From: Bryobacterales bacterium
GTDB taxonomy: Bacteria > Acidobacteriota > Terriglobia > Bryobacterales > Bryobacteraceae
Assembly (NCBI GenBank): GCA_019261985.1
Contig: JAFAQY010000055.1
Location: 1 to 64,000 of the forward strand
Length of the DNA: 64,000 nucleotides
Direction of reading: 5' to 3'
Made by a program: the position numbers and the translations under genes. Of this stretch, positions 35,155 through 44,463 are shown one piece after another. The notes beneath the pieces were generated by a model, which worked only from the letters and a program-made list of their open reading frames with translations, ran no database searches and was not told where the DNA came from. Within the stretch, counting starts at the first letter, position 1; each line of letters starts with the position of its first letter.

Positions 35155-37800
35155 TCAGAACGTCATCCCCAAATGTCCCACCACCAAGCGTGGGTTCAAG
35201 AAGTGCGTCCCGCCGAATGTCGACAGGAAATTGTACAGCGCGGCTTGATTGGTCAAGTTATCGATCGTCAACGATGCCGTAATCCGCCGCTGACCTTCGC
35301 TGTGCAGAAGATTATCGGTGCCGATTCCGAGGCTTAAAATCGTGCGCGGCTGCACCCGGTTGGGATTGTGATCGTCGTTCTCCTGGCTCGGAAAATTGTC
35401 GTAGCCGCCTTGCGGCAGGGTCAGCAATTTCGAAGTCACCAAGCCTTGCGTGCCGTTTGGGAGAACACAGCCGCGCAGAGGATTCTGAACCGTTGCAAAT
35501 ACGCCATTACAGGCCAGCCCAATCGTCACCTGCTGATTTGGCGTTAGCGCCAAAGCCGCGCCGGCGTCGGGAACGCCGCTCACTACCAATCCGCTGTCAT
35601 AGCGGATGGTGAACGCAATCCATTCCGCATTCTTCGGACGCTGGTAGCGCAGGTCGATTGTGGACTGAAAAGCCTGATCGTGGTCGATGCGGAACACGCC
35701 CGGCGCCAAAGGAGCGCCCTGGGCAATCAAGCCGCCTACCTCGGGTGGAAAGTAACGCGCGCGCGTATGGCCGAAGCTCCAATACGCCTGAAATCCGTGA
35801 ATGTTCGTCGAACTGAGCCGGCCGGTCAGGCCGTCGAGCTTGGAGTTATGCCATGCAATGGGGAAGGTGATGGTCGTGTTCAGAAGCACATTGAAATCGT
35901 AAGCATTATGAGTGTACTTCCAGAAGTAATCGAAATCCAGCAAGAACAGCTTGCTTAGAGTCTGCTGAAAGCCGGCGTTAAACTGATTGCGCATGCCGGG
36001 CTGAATCAGCGCGGGGATTGTGCCGAATACAGTCCCGGCAAGCCCGCCAACCCCGGTCGCATTCGAAAGCAGCAGATTCTCGTTGTAAGGCGTCTCGAAC
36101 GTCCGGGCATAGGCGACGCGCAGAACGGTTCCACTCGGTTTTATGTTATACGCGAGCCCTAGACGCGGCTGCGGACCGTTCGCCGAAACCAGTCCGTGAT
36201 AATAATTCCACCGGAACCCCATATTCACCACCAGATTGCCGAGGGTCATGGAATCCTGCACGTATGCCGCGAACTCCTCGATGTTGCCGGTAGCGTGAAA
36301 CAAAAACAGGCTGCCTCCACGCGTCAAATCGTACGGCAGCAAACCCGGAGAAAACGGCACCACCGCGTTGGGATTGCTCGCTATGTTCGGCTGATAGCCG
36401 GCGGCTGCGCACTGCGCCGGGCTGGTAAGCGCCGTATCGGGAACCGGGACTCCGCTCGAATTAATGCATGGCGAATTGTAAGCCGGATCGGTGATGCCGA
36501 AAGCGAAATTCTCCAACAGGCGCGTTTGCCGCGCGTCAAGGCCGTATTTCAGGGTGTGGCGTCCGATGGTCCTAGCCACCTCCGCCCGTACTCCCCAGTT
36601 CAGAAGCTGCCGCTGCTGGCTCTGGGTGGAGGGCATGTCGTTTTGAAGAGGATACCGGCTCGGGTAGTAATTGAACTGATCCTTTCGGATAAACGGGTTG
36701 ATCGTAATCAGGGAGTTGGAGCTGAACGTGTGCTGATACCCCGGCGCGATATTCCAGGTGAGCACGCGTTGGCGCTGATCCTGCGTGAGCTGGTCAAGCG
36801 AGTTCGGAATTTGTATCCAATTTCGCGCGGCGAATAAATTCAAATGGAGGGCATCGCGTCCCGTGGGCTGAAAATCCAGACGGTCGAAAAGAGTCTGGCT
36901 ATTTCCAGCACCGTGGTAGGGTTGAAACTCCGGTGTATCCAGGAAGCGCCCGCTTCGAATTCCCTCCACTGAAAGGAAATTTCCAAACTTTGCCGTACCC
37001 CAACCCAGGCCAAAATCTCCTCCGGCCGTGCCGAAAGATCCATATTGCGAATCGAGGTTTCCGAAAACCCGGCCGGCGCCCAGGCCGGAACGCGTCGTTA
37101 CCTGCGCCACCAGGCTGGTTTTTTCGCCAAACTCCGCTTCGGGGCTGCCCGTTACCAGAGTCATGCTTTGAATTGCACTCACGGGCAATTGCGTAGAGAA
37201 GATCTTGCTTTGTTGATCGTTGATCGGCTGCCCATCAATCAGGAAACTGGTTTGCGCGTGATCCCCGAGCGGATGGAAAAAGCCGTTCGCGTCCGCCGCC
37301 ACGCCGCCGGTGGTGTAAGTAATGGCTTCGCTAAGCCCGGCGCCGGGGGCGGTCAGCGGAAGCTTCATCAGTTGGTTGCGGTCGGCATCGACGTGGGCTG
37401 AGGGCTCCACTTCCAGAGCCTCGGCGGCGCCGGCTTCGACCGTTACAGATGTCGTGCCCCCGGCTAGCGCCATCGTCGCGTTGACCTGGACCGGAAGGGA
37501 GTTTTTGATATCCACGTCCTGCGAATAAGGCGAAAACCCGGCGGCCTGAATTTCCAGGTGGTACGAATTAGGCGGGATGTTAATTAGACGGAACGCGCCT
37601 GAGGCATCGGACATCACGGTTTGGCTATAGTTGGTGACCGGATTATGAACACTCACTTGAGCGCCCGGAATCGCCGCGCCCGATGGATCAACCACCATTC
37701 CCGTGATAGTTCCTGAGTTGCCAAGCGATTGAGAAAATGCAAGCGGACAGGGAAGCAGTAGGAGTCCAGCCAAGGCACTGAGCGCGAGAAGTTCCCTCAT
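35155..37800 (-). CDS. TonB-dependent receptor, Oar-like
   Basis: 881 residues from ATG 37800. Residues 1-24 are a signal peptide (LLLLPCPLAFSQ). Residues 28-115 are a carboxypeptidase-regulatory-like domain (GTITGMVVDPSGAAIPGAQV, SGAFRLINIPPNSYHLEI). A plug domain follows (FLIDGQPINDQQSK, SMTLVTGSPEAEFGEKTS), then a long outer-membrane beta-barrel with alternating aromatic strands up to the terminal LVVGHLGMTF, the phenylalanine end needed for barrel assembly. Such receptors import large ligands with TonB energy, in Acidobacteria probably oligosaccharides or peptides. The substrate is not visible and no transport genes lie next to it. Confidence 0.92.
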   Translation of the reverse strand: MRELLALSALAGLLLLPCPLAFSQSLGNSGTITGMVVDPSGAAIPGAQVSVHNPVTNYSQTVMSDASGAFRLINIPPNSYHLEIQAAGFSPYSQDVDIKNSLPVQVNATMALAGGTTSVTVEAGAAEALEVEPSAHVDADRNQLMKLPLTAPGAGLSEAITYTTGGVAADANGFFHPLGDHAQTSFLIDGQPINDQQSKIFSTQLPVSAIQSMTLVTGSPEAEFGEKTSLVAQVTTRSGLGAGRVFGNLDSQYGSFGTAGGDFGLGWGTAKFGNFLSVEGIRSGRFLDTPEFQPYHGAGNSQTLFDRLDFQPTGRDALHLNLFAARNWIQIPNSLDQLTQDQRQRVLTWNIAPGYQHTFSSNSLITINPFIRKDQFNYYPSRYPLQNDMPSTQSQQRQLLNWGVRAEVARTIGRHTLKYGLDARQTRLLENFAFGITDPAYNSPCINSSGVPVPDTALTSPAQCAAAGYQPNIASNPNAVVPFSPGLLPYDLTRGGSLFLFHATGNIEEFAAYVQDSMTLGNLVVNMGFRWNYYHGLVSANGPQPRLGLAYNIKPSGTVLRVAYARTFETPYNENLLLSNATGVGGLAGTVFGTIPALIQPGMRNQFNAGFQQTLSKLFLLDFDYFWKYTHNAYDFNVLLNTTITFPIAWHNSKLDGLTGRLSSTNIHGFQAYWSFGHTRARYFPPEVGGLIAQGAPLAPGVFRIDHDQAFQSTIDLRYQRPKNAEWIAFTIRYDSGLVVSGVPDAGAALALTPNQQVTIGLACNGVFATVQNPLRGCVLPNGTQGLVTSKLLTLPQGGYDNFPSQENDDHNPNRVQPRTILSLGIGTDNLLHSEGQRRITASLTIDNLTNQAALYNFLSTFGGTHFLNPRLVVGHLGMTF

Positions 37801-37831
37801 CCCTTCAGTATCGCGGATTCCTGTCACCCGA

Positions 37832-37844
37832 CAGTTATAAACTG
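37832..37844. promoter_or_regulatory. Palindrome with -10-like cores in a divergent promoter region
   Basis: CAGTTATAAACTG, a perfect 13-bp palindrome between the receptor gene and the divergent small gene. TATAAA (plus) and TATAAC (minus) lie inside it at reasonable distances from both starts, so it could be both operator and shared -10. Confidence 0.45.
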
Positions 37845-37870
37845 CATCATTAAGGTGTGAGGTGTCCCAA

Positions 37871-38044
37871 ATGCCTAATTGGTTGATCCTGCCGCTCTTC
37901 CTGGCAGCGTATTTCGTGGTGATGCGCTGGATTCTGCCTCGCCTCGGAGTGCCGACCTGAATCGGCGGCTCATGCAGCGCCGGGCCGCGCCGCAAACAGG
38001 AACCGCCGGCTGACGAGACTCTCAGACCCCCGCCAGTTCCCTGA
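37871..38044 (+). CDS. Tiny single-span membrane protein; candidate UGA-recoded selenoprotein
   Basis: ATG 37871 follows AGGTG by 7 nt. The conventional product is 29 residues: one hydrophobic span (WLILPLFLAAYFVVMRWI) then LPRLGVPT, stopping at TGA 37958-37960. If the TGA is read as selenocysteine, the frame stays open to TGA 38042-38044, giving 57 residues with U-IGGSC directly after GVPT and then a charged, proline-rich tail. From memory, small membrane proteins ending in a GVPTC-x4-C type motif exist in other bacteria, so a UGA exactly at the cysteine position is suggestive. GC-rich sequence just after the UGA can pair (GCGGC with GCCGC, 14-nt loop), as a bacterial SECIS would need. No sel genes are in the window. 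The span is fairly certain; recoding is a hypothesis. Confidence 0.45.
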
Positions 38045-39365
38045 ACTGCCCGCTACTATCCCCGAGCTTCTCCACCGGCAGTCCCAGCTTGTTCAGGACG
38101 GTCAATTGAAGATTCGTGAGCGGCGTGTGCTCCGGATAAACCAAATGCCGGCCGCCCTTCAACGTCCCGGCTCCTCCGCCTACAAGGAACGCCGGCAGCG
38201 GACCGTGGGTGTGGCGATCGCTATTGCTGATTCCCGACCCGAACAGAATGATCGTGTGATCCAGCAGAGACCCGTCGCCATCCGGAGTCTTACGCAGCTT
38301 TTCTAAATAATCGGCGAACAAGGCGATGTGATAGCGCTGGATCTTCGCACATTTGTCCATCTTCTCCGGGTTGCCCTGGTGATGGGTGAGCGGATGGTGC
38401 GCCTCCGGCACTCCAATCTGCGGATATGGCCGTGATGTCTGCTCGCGGCCGTACATGAATGTGATCACGCGAGTGATGTCGGATTGGTATGCCAGCAGTT
38501 GCAGATCGTAGAGCAACCGCACGTGGGCGTCGAAATTATCGGGAATGCCGGCGGGCTGCGCAACATCGGGCAGTTCCTTCGAACTCTGCTCCTCGGCCTT
38601 TTGTATCCGCCGCTCTACATCCCGAAGTGACGCAAGATAGTCGTCCACTTTGCGATTGTCCGTGGCTCCGAGCTTGCCCTGAAGCTGCTTCACACGATCG
38701 CCGACGGAATCCAAAAGGCTCTTATCCTGGCTGAGGCGCGCGGCCCTCACGCGCGGATCGGTGCTGTCGCTTGAACCGAACATGCGCTCGAACAGCACCC
38801 GCGGATTATTTTCCGCCATAAGCGGCAAAGTCGGCGTGAGCCAGGAAAGCGTGCTCGAATACGCGCAACTGTATCCCAGATCGCACGAGCCCAAGAGGCT
38901 GTTTTCATCGGCGGTCATTTGCAAGGACGATAGCTGCGTCTCGCGCTCGAATGCCTTCGCCGCGATCTGATCCATCGAGACTGCATTCTCTACGTTGCTG
39001 TCCGACTTCTTTACATGCACGCCCGTCAGATAGCTGCCGCACGCGCGCGAGTGATCGCCGCCCCCATCGCCGAGCGCCTCGGCTGGATCGCTGAACAGGC
39101 CCGTGACGACGATCAACTTGTCCTTAAACGGTTCTAGCCCCTTCAATGTCGGCGACAACTCGAAATTCGACCCGGCGCCCTTCGGCAGCCATTGGTCGTA
39201 GATGACGCCGTTGGGATGATAGACAACGCCGAAGCGGCGCACGGGAGCGGTCGCGGCGGCCGGCGCAAAAGCGGGAATCATCGCATCTAGCAGCGGCAAT
39301 GTTACGGCCGTGCCCATTCCGCGTAGCACGGTGCGGCGCGAAATCGACTTCTTCGTCACGAACAT
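38022..39365 (-). CDS. DUF1552 family secreted protein with Tat-like signal
   Basis: 447 residues. The N-terminus KKSISRRTVLRGMGTAVTLPLLDA has a twin-arginine signal (SRRTVLRG), so export in folded form is likely. The body matches DUF1552 proteins of Planctomycetes and Acidobacteria: FGVVYHPNGVIYDQWLP, FKDKLIVVTGLFSD, DHSRACGSYLTGV, HHPLTHHQGN, LFGSGISNSDRHTHG, LPAFLVGGGAGTLKGG. Members resemble the sulfatase/alkaline-phosphatase-like DUF1501 group, and the many His and Asp residues suggest metal binding, but no activity has been shown. It almost always follows a DUF1592-type cytochrome gene, as here (9-bp gap). Confidence 0.88.
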   Translation of the reverse strand: MFVTKKSISRRTVLRGMGTAVTLPLLDAMIPAFAPAAATAPVRRFGVVYHPNGVIYDQWLPKGAGSNFELSPTLKGLEPFKDKLIVVTGLFSDPAEALGDGGGDHSRACGSYLTGVHVKKSDSNVENAVSMDQIAAKAFERETQLSSLQMTADENSLLGSCDLGYSCAYSSTLSWLTPTLPLMAENNPRVLFERMFGSSDSTDPRVRAARLSQDKSLLDSVGDRVKQLQGKLGATDNRKVDDYLASLRDVERRIQKAEEQSSKELPDVAQPAGIPDNFDAHVRLLYDLQLLAYQSDITRVITFMYGREQTSRPYPQIGVPEAHHPLTHHQGNPEKMDKCAKIQRYHIALFADYLEKLRKTPDGDGSLLDHTIILFGSGISNSDRHTHGPLPAFLVGGGAGTLKGGRHLVYPEHTPLTNLQLTVLNKLGLPVEKLGDSSGQFRELAGV

Positions 39366-39374
39366 AGTGTTCTC

Positions 39375-41756
39375 CTAATTGCTCCCACGCTCGCCCGCGG
39401 TGGTTCTCATCTGGAACGGCGCGCTCTTCACAATTCCCAAAATTAGCGACGACCACCGGTAATCGTTAAGCTCCGCCTCACGGTCGATGGCGCGCACAGC
39501 CGGCGCATCGTAATATTCAAGCCCGCGCCCCAGCGCATACGTCAGCAGTTTTTCCGTTACGGCTTTGGCGAATTGCGTTTTCTGCGCCAGCAACGCCTGC
39601 CGCAATTCGCGCGGCCCGTTTACCTTCGATCCATCCAGCAGCACGCCGGACGGATCGATCGCATGGCCGGTGTCGGTGGTTCGCCACTGCCCGATGGCAT
39701 CGAAGTTTTCGAGGCTCAATCCCAGCGGGTCCATGCGGGCGTGGCAGCCGGCGCACGCGGGACTCGCCCGGTGCAACTCCAACATCTCGCGGACGGACAA
39801 AGGCTTATTCTCTTTATTGCTCGATTCGAGAGACGGCACATTGCCGGGCGGAGCGGGCATAGGCGCCGCCAGAATGTTCTCGAGCAGCCACTTCCCGCGG
39901 ATGGTCGGCGAAGTCCGGTTGGTATAAGAGGTCACCGCGAGCACGCTTGCCTTGCCCAGCAGGCCAAAGCGATTCTCATCGGTGAGCTTCACGCGCCGGA
40001 AGTGGCTTCCGTAGATGCCGGAAATTCCATAATGCCGCGCCAACTGCTCGTTTAGAAATGTCTCGTTCGAGGTCAGCAGATCGATGGCGCCGCGGTCCTC
40101 TTTTAGCTGCGCCTCGAGGAAGAGCTCAGTCTCGGTAACGAAAGCGCTCCGCAGATTGTCATCAAACCACGGAAATTTGGTGCTGTCGGGGTTCAGCAGC
40201 CAAACATTGCGGGTTTCGAGCCAGTCCCCGAAGAAATTTTCGATGAGCGATGCCCGCGCGCGTGGGTCCGCGAACATTCGCCGCACCTGCTGCTCCAACA
40301 CGGCCGGATCGTGTAGCTTGCCCGCGATCGCCAGGTCGAGCAGAGTGTCATCGGGGATGCTGCTCCACAAGAAGAACGACAGACGAGAGGCTAGCTCGAT
40401 ATCGGAGATCCGATAAACAGAACCTGGAGCGCCGCCGGCCGGATCGGCCTCAATACGGAAAAGAAAATCGGGACTGACCAGTACGCGCTCGACCGCCGCG
40501 CGAATGCCTTCATCGAAATCCCCAGCAGCCCGGCTACGCTTATAAAACGCCAACAGCGTCTGAAGATCGTCGTTCGTCACGGCTCGCCGGTAGGCCCGCC
40601 GAGCGAGGTTCGATACGATCTTCGTCGCGCATCCGGTTTCGTCCGCCGCCTTCGCCGGTTGACACACAAACAAAAGCCGGCGGCTCGGCGAATCGACCGG
40701 CGTCTTTCCGTCATACGGCCCGCCGATCAGTAACGCAGCGATCGCGATCGGCGAGGCGGCATTATCGGAATTGCGGCTGTATAGCGAAATGCGATCCGGC
40801 CCCGCGCCCTCGGGCGCTGTGTCGTCGGATTTGAACATGGTCGCGACCACGGAATGCAAACCGGCCTTCACAGCGACGCGCAGTTGCAGCGCGTCGTCGC
40901 TGTCGTACAAGTAAGTCTTCGACGGGGATTTTTCGCCGCCAACCGTGAACTCGCCGGCGCGCTTGCCGTCTATTCGCACTTCGATTTGTGTCGGCACGCT
41001 CAGGCCCTTGATCTGCGTATCCCAAGTCCGTTGCAGCCGAATCTTAAAAACATATTCTGCGTCGAGCGGAAAGTAATGCCGCGCCGCGACGCCGCCCTTC
41101 GACCCAAGCGGAAAATCCTCGCTCAGGCGATCCGTCTGCCGCAGGTAATTCTGATCGTTTGCGCTTCCCTTCAGCGCGCCGTAGCGAACGAATGCCGGGG
41201 GGATGTGGGGATCGCCAATGGCCCGGCGCGCAACCGCTGCGGCCGCGGTTACGTATCGATCCAGCAGCGCGGGCTGCATGGAAAGGGCCTCGGCATTGTT
41301 CTCGAATCCGAACGCCTGTTCATCCGGAGGCAGCATCGATTGCGGGTCGATTTCGACCGCAATCAAGTCGCGCACGGCATTCGCATATTCGGCGCGATTG
41401 AGGCGGTGGAGGCTGGCCGTGCGGCCCGGATTCACGCGGGCCGACGCGGCGCGGTCGATCTCGGATTCCAGCCAAGCGGCGACGCTGTCGTAAGTGGAGT
41501 TGTCCGGGCGCTTTATACCGGCGGGGGGCATCGACCGGCTCCGCAGCTTTACTATGACCTTTTCCCACGTCTCGGCAGCGTTTGCGGGATGTTCGGCGTC
41601 AATGCCTTCCAACACTAGCCCGCCTGTTTTGAGCTTTTGGCTGTGGCAGGACACGCAGTATTTCGTGCTTAATTCCTGTGCGGGCGTCGCGGCGAATGCG
41701 GTTATACCGGCCAGCGCGGTTAGCAACCGCGCGCAGGATGGCATCCTGCCCCACAT
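39375..41756 (-). CDS. Multidomain cytochrome-like protein (PSD1/DUF1587/1592/1588/1585 type)
   Basis: 793 residues; the ATG overlaps the ankyrin gene's stop (TGATG). Residues 34-38 are CVSCH, a haem c site within a PSD-type N-terminal region. LHRLNRAEYANAVRDLIAVEID starts DUF1587; the middle is DUF1595/1592 (LASRLSFFLWSSIPDDTLLDLA); VLAVTSYTNRTSPTIRGKWLLENIL is DUF1588 and the end (LRQALLAQKTQFAKAVTEKLLTYALGRGLEYYD) is DUF1585. Secreted or periplasmic; function unknown, thought to be redox-linked with DUF1552 partners. The first 14 residues (MWGRMPSCARLLTA) are encoded by a type B palindromic repeat, so the n-region and part of the hydrophobic core of the signal peptide come from the repeat. 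Confidence 0.88.
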   Translation of the reverse strand: MWGRMPSCARLLTALAGITAFAATPAQELSTKYCVSCHSQKLKTGGLVLEGIDAEHPANAAETWEKVIVKLRSRSMPPAGIKRPDNSTYDSVAAWLESEIDRAASARVNPGRTASLHRLNRAEYANAVRDLIAVEIDPQSMLPPDEQAFGFENNAEALSMQPALLDRYVTAAAAVARRAIGDPHIPPAFVRYGALKGSANDQNYLRQTDRLSEDFPLGSKGGVAARHYFPLDAEYVFKIRLQRTWDTQIKGLSVPTQIEVRIDGKRAGEFTVGGEKSPSKTYLYDSDDALQLRVAVKAGLHSVVATMFKSDDTAPEGAGPDRISLYSRNSDNAASPIAIAALLIGGPYDGKTPVDSPSRRLLFVCQPAKAADETGCATKIVSNLARRAYRRAVTNDDLQTLLAFYKRSRAAGDFDEGIRAAVERVLVSPDFLFRIEADPAGGAPGSVYRISDIELASRLSFFLWSSIPDDTLLDLAIAGKLHDPAVLEQQVRRMFADPRARASLIENFFGDWLETRNVWLLNPDSTKFPWFDDNLRSAFVTETELFLEAQLKEDRGAIDLLTSNETFLNEQLARHYGISGIYGSHFRRVKLTDENRFGLLGKASVLAVTSYTNRTSPTIRGKWLLENILAAPMPAPPGNVPSLESSNKENKPLSVREMLELHRASPACAGCHARMDPLGLSLENFDAIGQWRTTDTGHAIDPSGVLLDGSKVNGPRELRQALLAQKTQFAKAVTEKLLTYALGRGLEYYDAPAVRAIDREAELNDYRWSSLILGIVKSAPFQMRTTAGERGSN
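41713..41754. repeat. Type B palindromic repeat inside a coding region
   Basis: GCGCGGTTAGCAACCGCGC then CAGGATGGCATCCTG and CCCAC, the same as the copies at 45.9, 46.8 and 59.5 kb. Read on the minus strand it is the first 14 codons of the DUF1592-type gene. Confidence 0.85.
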
Positions 41757-43249
41757 CACTTCAGCTCCCGGCATTTGTTTTGCGCTTCGCATGGATGGCC
41801 TAGCTTCGGATCGGCGCCGTGCTTCAGGAGTAGATCCGCGCCCTCCTGGTTGTAAAGGACGCCGCCTAGCCGGTCTCCGTACCCCGCGGCCGCTAGATAA
41901 GGAGTTACACCCGCCTTGCTGACTGCGTTTACATTTACGCCTAGATCGATCATTTGCGCTAGAAGCGTATTCCATCCGCGATAGGCCGGGCCGAACAGGG
42001 CGTTCTCGCCAAACGTGGTCTCGCCTTTCGCGTCAAGGCCCAAATCCAACAGAAGCTTTACGGCGTCCGTCGCGTCCTTCTCGGTGAGAAGCGATTCGCC
42101 TATGCCATGATTCAACCCCGTGGCCGCCATAATCGCGGTCGCATTCGTGGCGGTGGGAATCTTGGGATCGGCGCCTGCATCCAGCAGAATGCGCATCATC
42201 TCCACATCGTCTACCGAAGCCGCAAGCAGAAAAGCGGTGGCGCCAACCGAGTCGGTATAGCCGGTGGCAAAATTCGGCGGCCGCTTCGTCATCCGGGCGT
42301 TCACATTCGCGCCGTGGGCCAGGAGAGCCTTCACGAGCCGCAGTTTCGCCTGACGATCCGGAATGCCGGACATCGCATCTGCAAAACCATAGACCGGGTT
42401 CGCGGCGAAGCCTTCCCACGTGGTCGAAGCCCAATGCAATGGAGTCAGCCCTGCCGCAAGAATGTTCGGATCGGCGCCGTGGTCCAACAAATACAGCGCG
42501 GTCTCCACTTGTGCCCGCATCGTTGCTACCAGCAACGGGGTGTAGCCGCTTCCGGTGGCATTTCTGCCGCCGCTTCCACCCTCACCGGCTTCCGTCAGTA
42601 TGTTCACGTCCACGCCGGCCGCCAACAGTAATTTCACGCTGTCCAGATCGCCGACGCGAGCCGAGAAGTGGATCGCGGTGAAGCCCTGTTTGGAGTGACC
42701 CGTGAGATCCGCATGTGCATCGATCAGCGCCTTGATTACATCCGGGTGTCGCTCCGCCGCCGCCCACATGAGCGCGGTCTGGTTTTGCGCCGGTTCCTTC
42801 GCATTCACCGCCGCGCCGTATTCGACAAGCAAACGAACCGCCTCCGCGGCGCCGGTCTTGGCGCAGGTCATCAGCGGTGTCTCGCCGGTTCCAATCGGGG
42901 TATTCGGATTCGCGCCCGCTTTCAGCAGGGAGTGCACCAACGCCGGACTCGCATTTATGCAGGACTCCGACAACGGCGTCATGCGGAAATCGTTTGCGAT
43001 ATTGGCATCCGCGCCTTTGCCCAGCAGCAGATCGGCGGTCTCGACATCATTCCAATGCGCGGCCCAAAGCAGCGCCGTCGAGCCGTCGCTCGACCGGGCA
43101 TTCACGTCGACTTTTTGACCGAGGAGCGCGCGTACGGCGGTTTGGTCCTGCTGCCGCGCAGCGTCTATCAGGCGCGAATCGGCGGCCTCGCCTGTGGTGG
43201 CGGCAAAAGCGAAGGCCGGTAACATAAGTACCGTTAGAAACCGAAGCAT
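41756..43249 (-). CDS. Secreted ankyrin-repeat protein
   Basis: 497 residues. A signal peptide (LTVLMLPAFAFAAT) precedes about ten ankyrin repeats, the clearest being GSTALLWAAHWNDVETADLL, NQTALMWAAAERHPDVIKAL, GFTAIHFSARVGDLDSVKLL and ATAFLLAASVDDVEMMRIL, most ending LLxxGADxN. It should be periplasmic and bind proteins, probably the DUF1592 and DUF1552 products encoded just downstream, since ankyrin genes accompany that pair in Acidobacteria. TATAAT lies 14 nt before the ATG. Confidence 0.9.
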   Translation of the reverse strand: MLRFLTVLMLPAFAFAATTGEAADSRLIDAARQQDQTAVRALLGQKVDVNARSSDGSTALLWAAHWNDVETADLLLGKGADANIANDFRMTPLSESCINASPALVHSLLKAGANPNTPIGTGETPLMTCAKTGAAEAVRLLVEYGAAVNAKEPAQNQTALMWAAAERHPDVIKALIDAHADLTGHSKQGFTAIHFSARVGDLDSVKLLLAAGVDVNILTEAGEGGSGGRNATGSGYTPLLVATMRAQVETALYLLDHGADPNILAAGLTPLHWASTTWEGFAANPVYGFADAMSGIPDRQAKLRLVKALLAHGANVNARMTKRPPNFATGYTDSVGATAFLLAASVDDVEMMRILLDAGADPKIPTATNATAIMAATGLNHGIGESLLTEKDATDAVKLLLDLGLDAKGETTFGENALFGPAYRGWNTLLAQMIDLGVNVNAVSKAGVTPYLAAAGYGDRLGGVLYNQEGADLLLKHGADPKLGHPCEAQNKCRELK

Positions 43250-43320
43250 GGCAATCCGCCGCCATTATACGAGATTTTCGCGTCGAGCGATGGTGTGACA
43301 TGCGAAACTCCCGACGCCCG

Positions 43321-44046
43321 TCAGGTGGATTCGGAAAGCTCGGTATCGCCAGGTTCGGCGATTTCTTCGTCTCTTTTGGGGAGCCGGCCGTAAATTTCGA
43401 AGTGGAGAGCCTCTTTAGCGAGCTTGCGACGATCCATCCACGCGGCAAGCTCGCGAAATGAAAATTCGAAGCCAGACCGTTCCGGTTTCCAATGCTCACC
43501 GAGCGCTTGCTGCAAGTTAGAGATTTGGGTAGCGGATTCCAGAGCCTTCTCTCGTGCCGCAGCACGCTCCTGTTGCAGTTGTTTCAGCTCGGCCTTCGCT
43601 TTTTCCAGGGTGCGGTTGAGGCGCTGCTCGTACAGGCTGAGCTTGGCGAGCAGGTCGCCCTGACTTTCCAGGGATCTGGCTTGAACGAGGGCGCAATGGA
43701 TGACGGGGTCGGAGGCCATTTCGCCGGGTTCCTCCTTCACGGCGAGCGCGAAGAGGTTGTTTTCCATGGCCCGGATGCGATCGAGGCGCCAATACGTGTC
43801 GGCGATGGTCTGGACGGCTTTGGTTTCCATGAGAGCCTTCGGCTTGAGCTCGGCGTGGAATTGGGCGCAGTGCTTTTGATAAGCGGCGAGGTCTTCTTCG
43901 GGCAACACGACGGTTTGGCCGGTGAGCCCGTGGCGGAGGGCGTTGAGGGACGCTCGGCGCTTGCCTTCGGGCGTAACCGGGCGGGTGGAACGAGATGCGT
44001 TTTGGCGGTTGATGGCGGCGCGGGTGGGGGCGGATGGGGATGTCAT
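43321..44046 (-). CDS. Hypothetical protein with INRQNASRSTRPVTPEGK motif
   Basis: 241 residues from ATG 44046. The N-terminus AAINRQNASRSTRPVTPEGK and SLNALRHGLTGQ form the signature of a large family in Acidobacteria and Planctomycetes (usually N-A-x-x-STGPxTxxGK...HGLTG) with no known role. The rest is alpha-helical and charged: ALMETKAVQTIADTYWRLDRIRAMENNLF, and a coiled-coil-like run LYEQRLNRTLEKAKAELKQL. There is no signal peptide, so it is cytoplasmic. Copies tend to be numerous and scattered in such genomes. It stands alone here. Confidence 0.7.
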   Translation of the reverse strand: MTSPSAPTRAAINRQNASRSTRPVTPEGKRRASLNALRHGLTGQTVVLPEEDLAAYQKHCAQFHAELKPKALMETKAVQTIADTYWRLDRIRAMENNLFALAVKEEPGEMASDPVIHCALVQARSLESQGDLLAKLSLYEQRLNRTLEKAKAELKQLQQERAAAREKALESATQISNLQQALGEHWKPERSGFEFSFRELAAWMDRRKLAKEALHFEIYGRLPKRDEEIAEPGDTELSEST

Positions 44047-44433
44047 ATCGAATAGCTCAATTGCTTTTCGCGCGGGGGGCAGCGGCGGGGTGGTGGGTGC
44101 GAGGGGGATGTGTATGAAACGCGGGCGGGTTGGGGATTGTGGGGAAGGTGAATGAGCACCGCTCAGATCCACGGCGACGAGGGCTCGCTCAGGCGTAGCA
44201 GCGGGTTCCGGCAAAATTGAGAATCTTGCAAAGCGCGTCAACGTCTAAAAGAGTGCTCACTGTTGAGAGATTTACTTCACACGGGCGAATGAGCATTCAG
44301 TCGGATTTCGGGTGACGTTCTTCAGCGGTAATTACAGCGCTGCTGTCCGCGATGGCGCGAATGGTATAAACGACGACGATCGCCGTAAGGAGCTACACCA
44401 TCGAAAAATACCTGGAGAACTTTCCGTAACCGG
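44047..44433. other. Intergenic region, no gene seen
   Basis: G-rich on the plus strand near 44070-44150 with frames that are shadows of no known product. No repeat apart from the one that follows at 44434. Confidence 0.45.
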
Positions 44434-44460
44434 CCAGGCGGGCTGGCAGCCTGCCCCACA
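44434..44460. repeat. Palindromic repeat
   Basis: CCAGGCGGGCTGGCAGCCTG followed by CCCCACA, three bases from the stop codon of the sialidase-like gene. Confidence 0.7.
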
Positions 44461-44463
44461 GTG

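Noticed and set aside
36196-36837. Plus-strand open frame opposite the TonB receptor
   Set aside because: Shadow frame; the receptor on the minus strand is clear from plug to barrel end.
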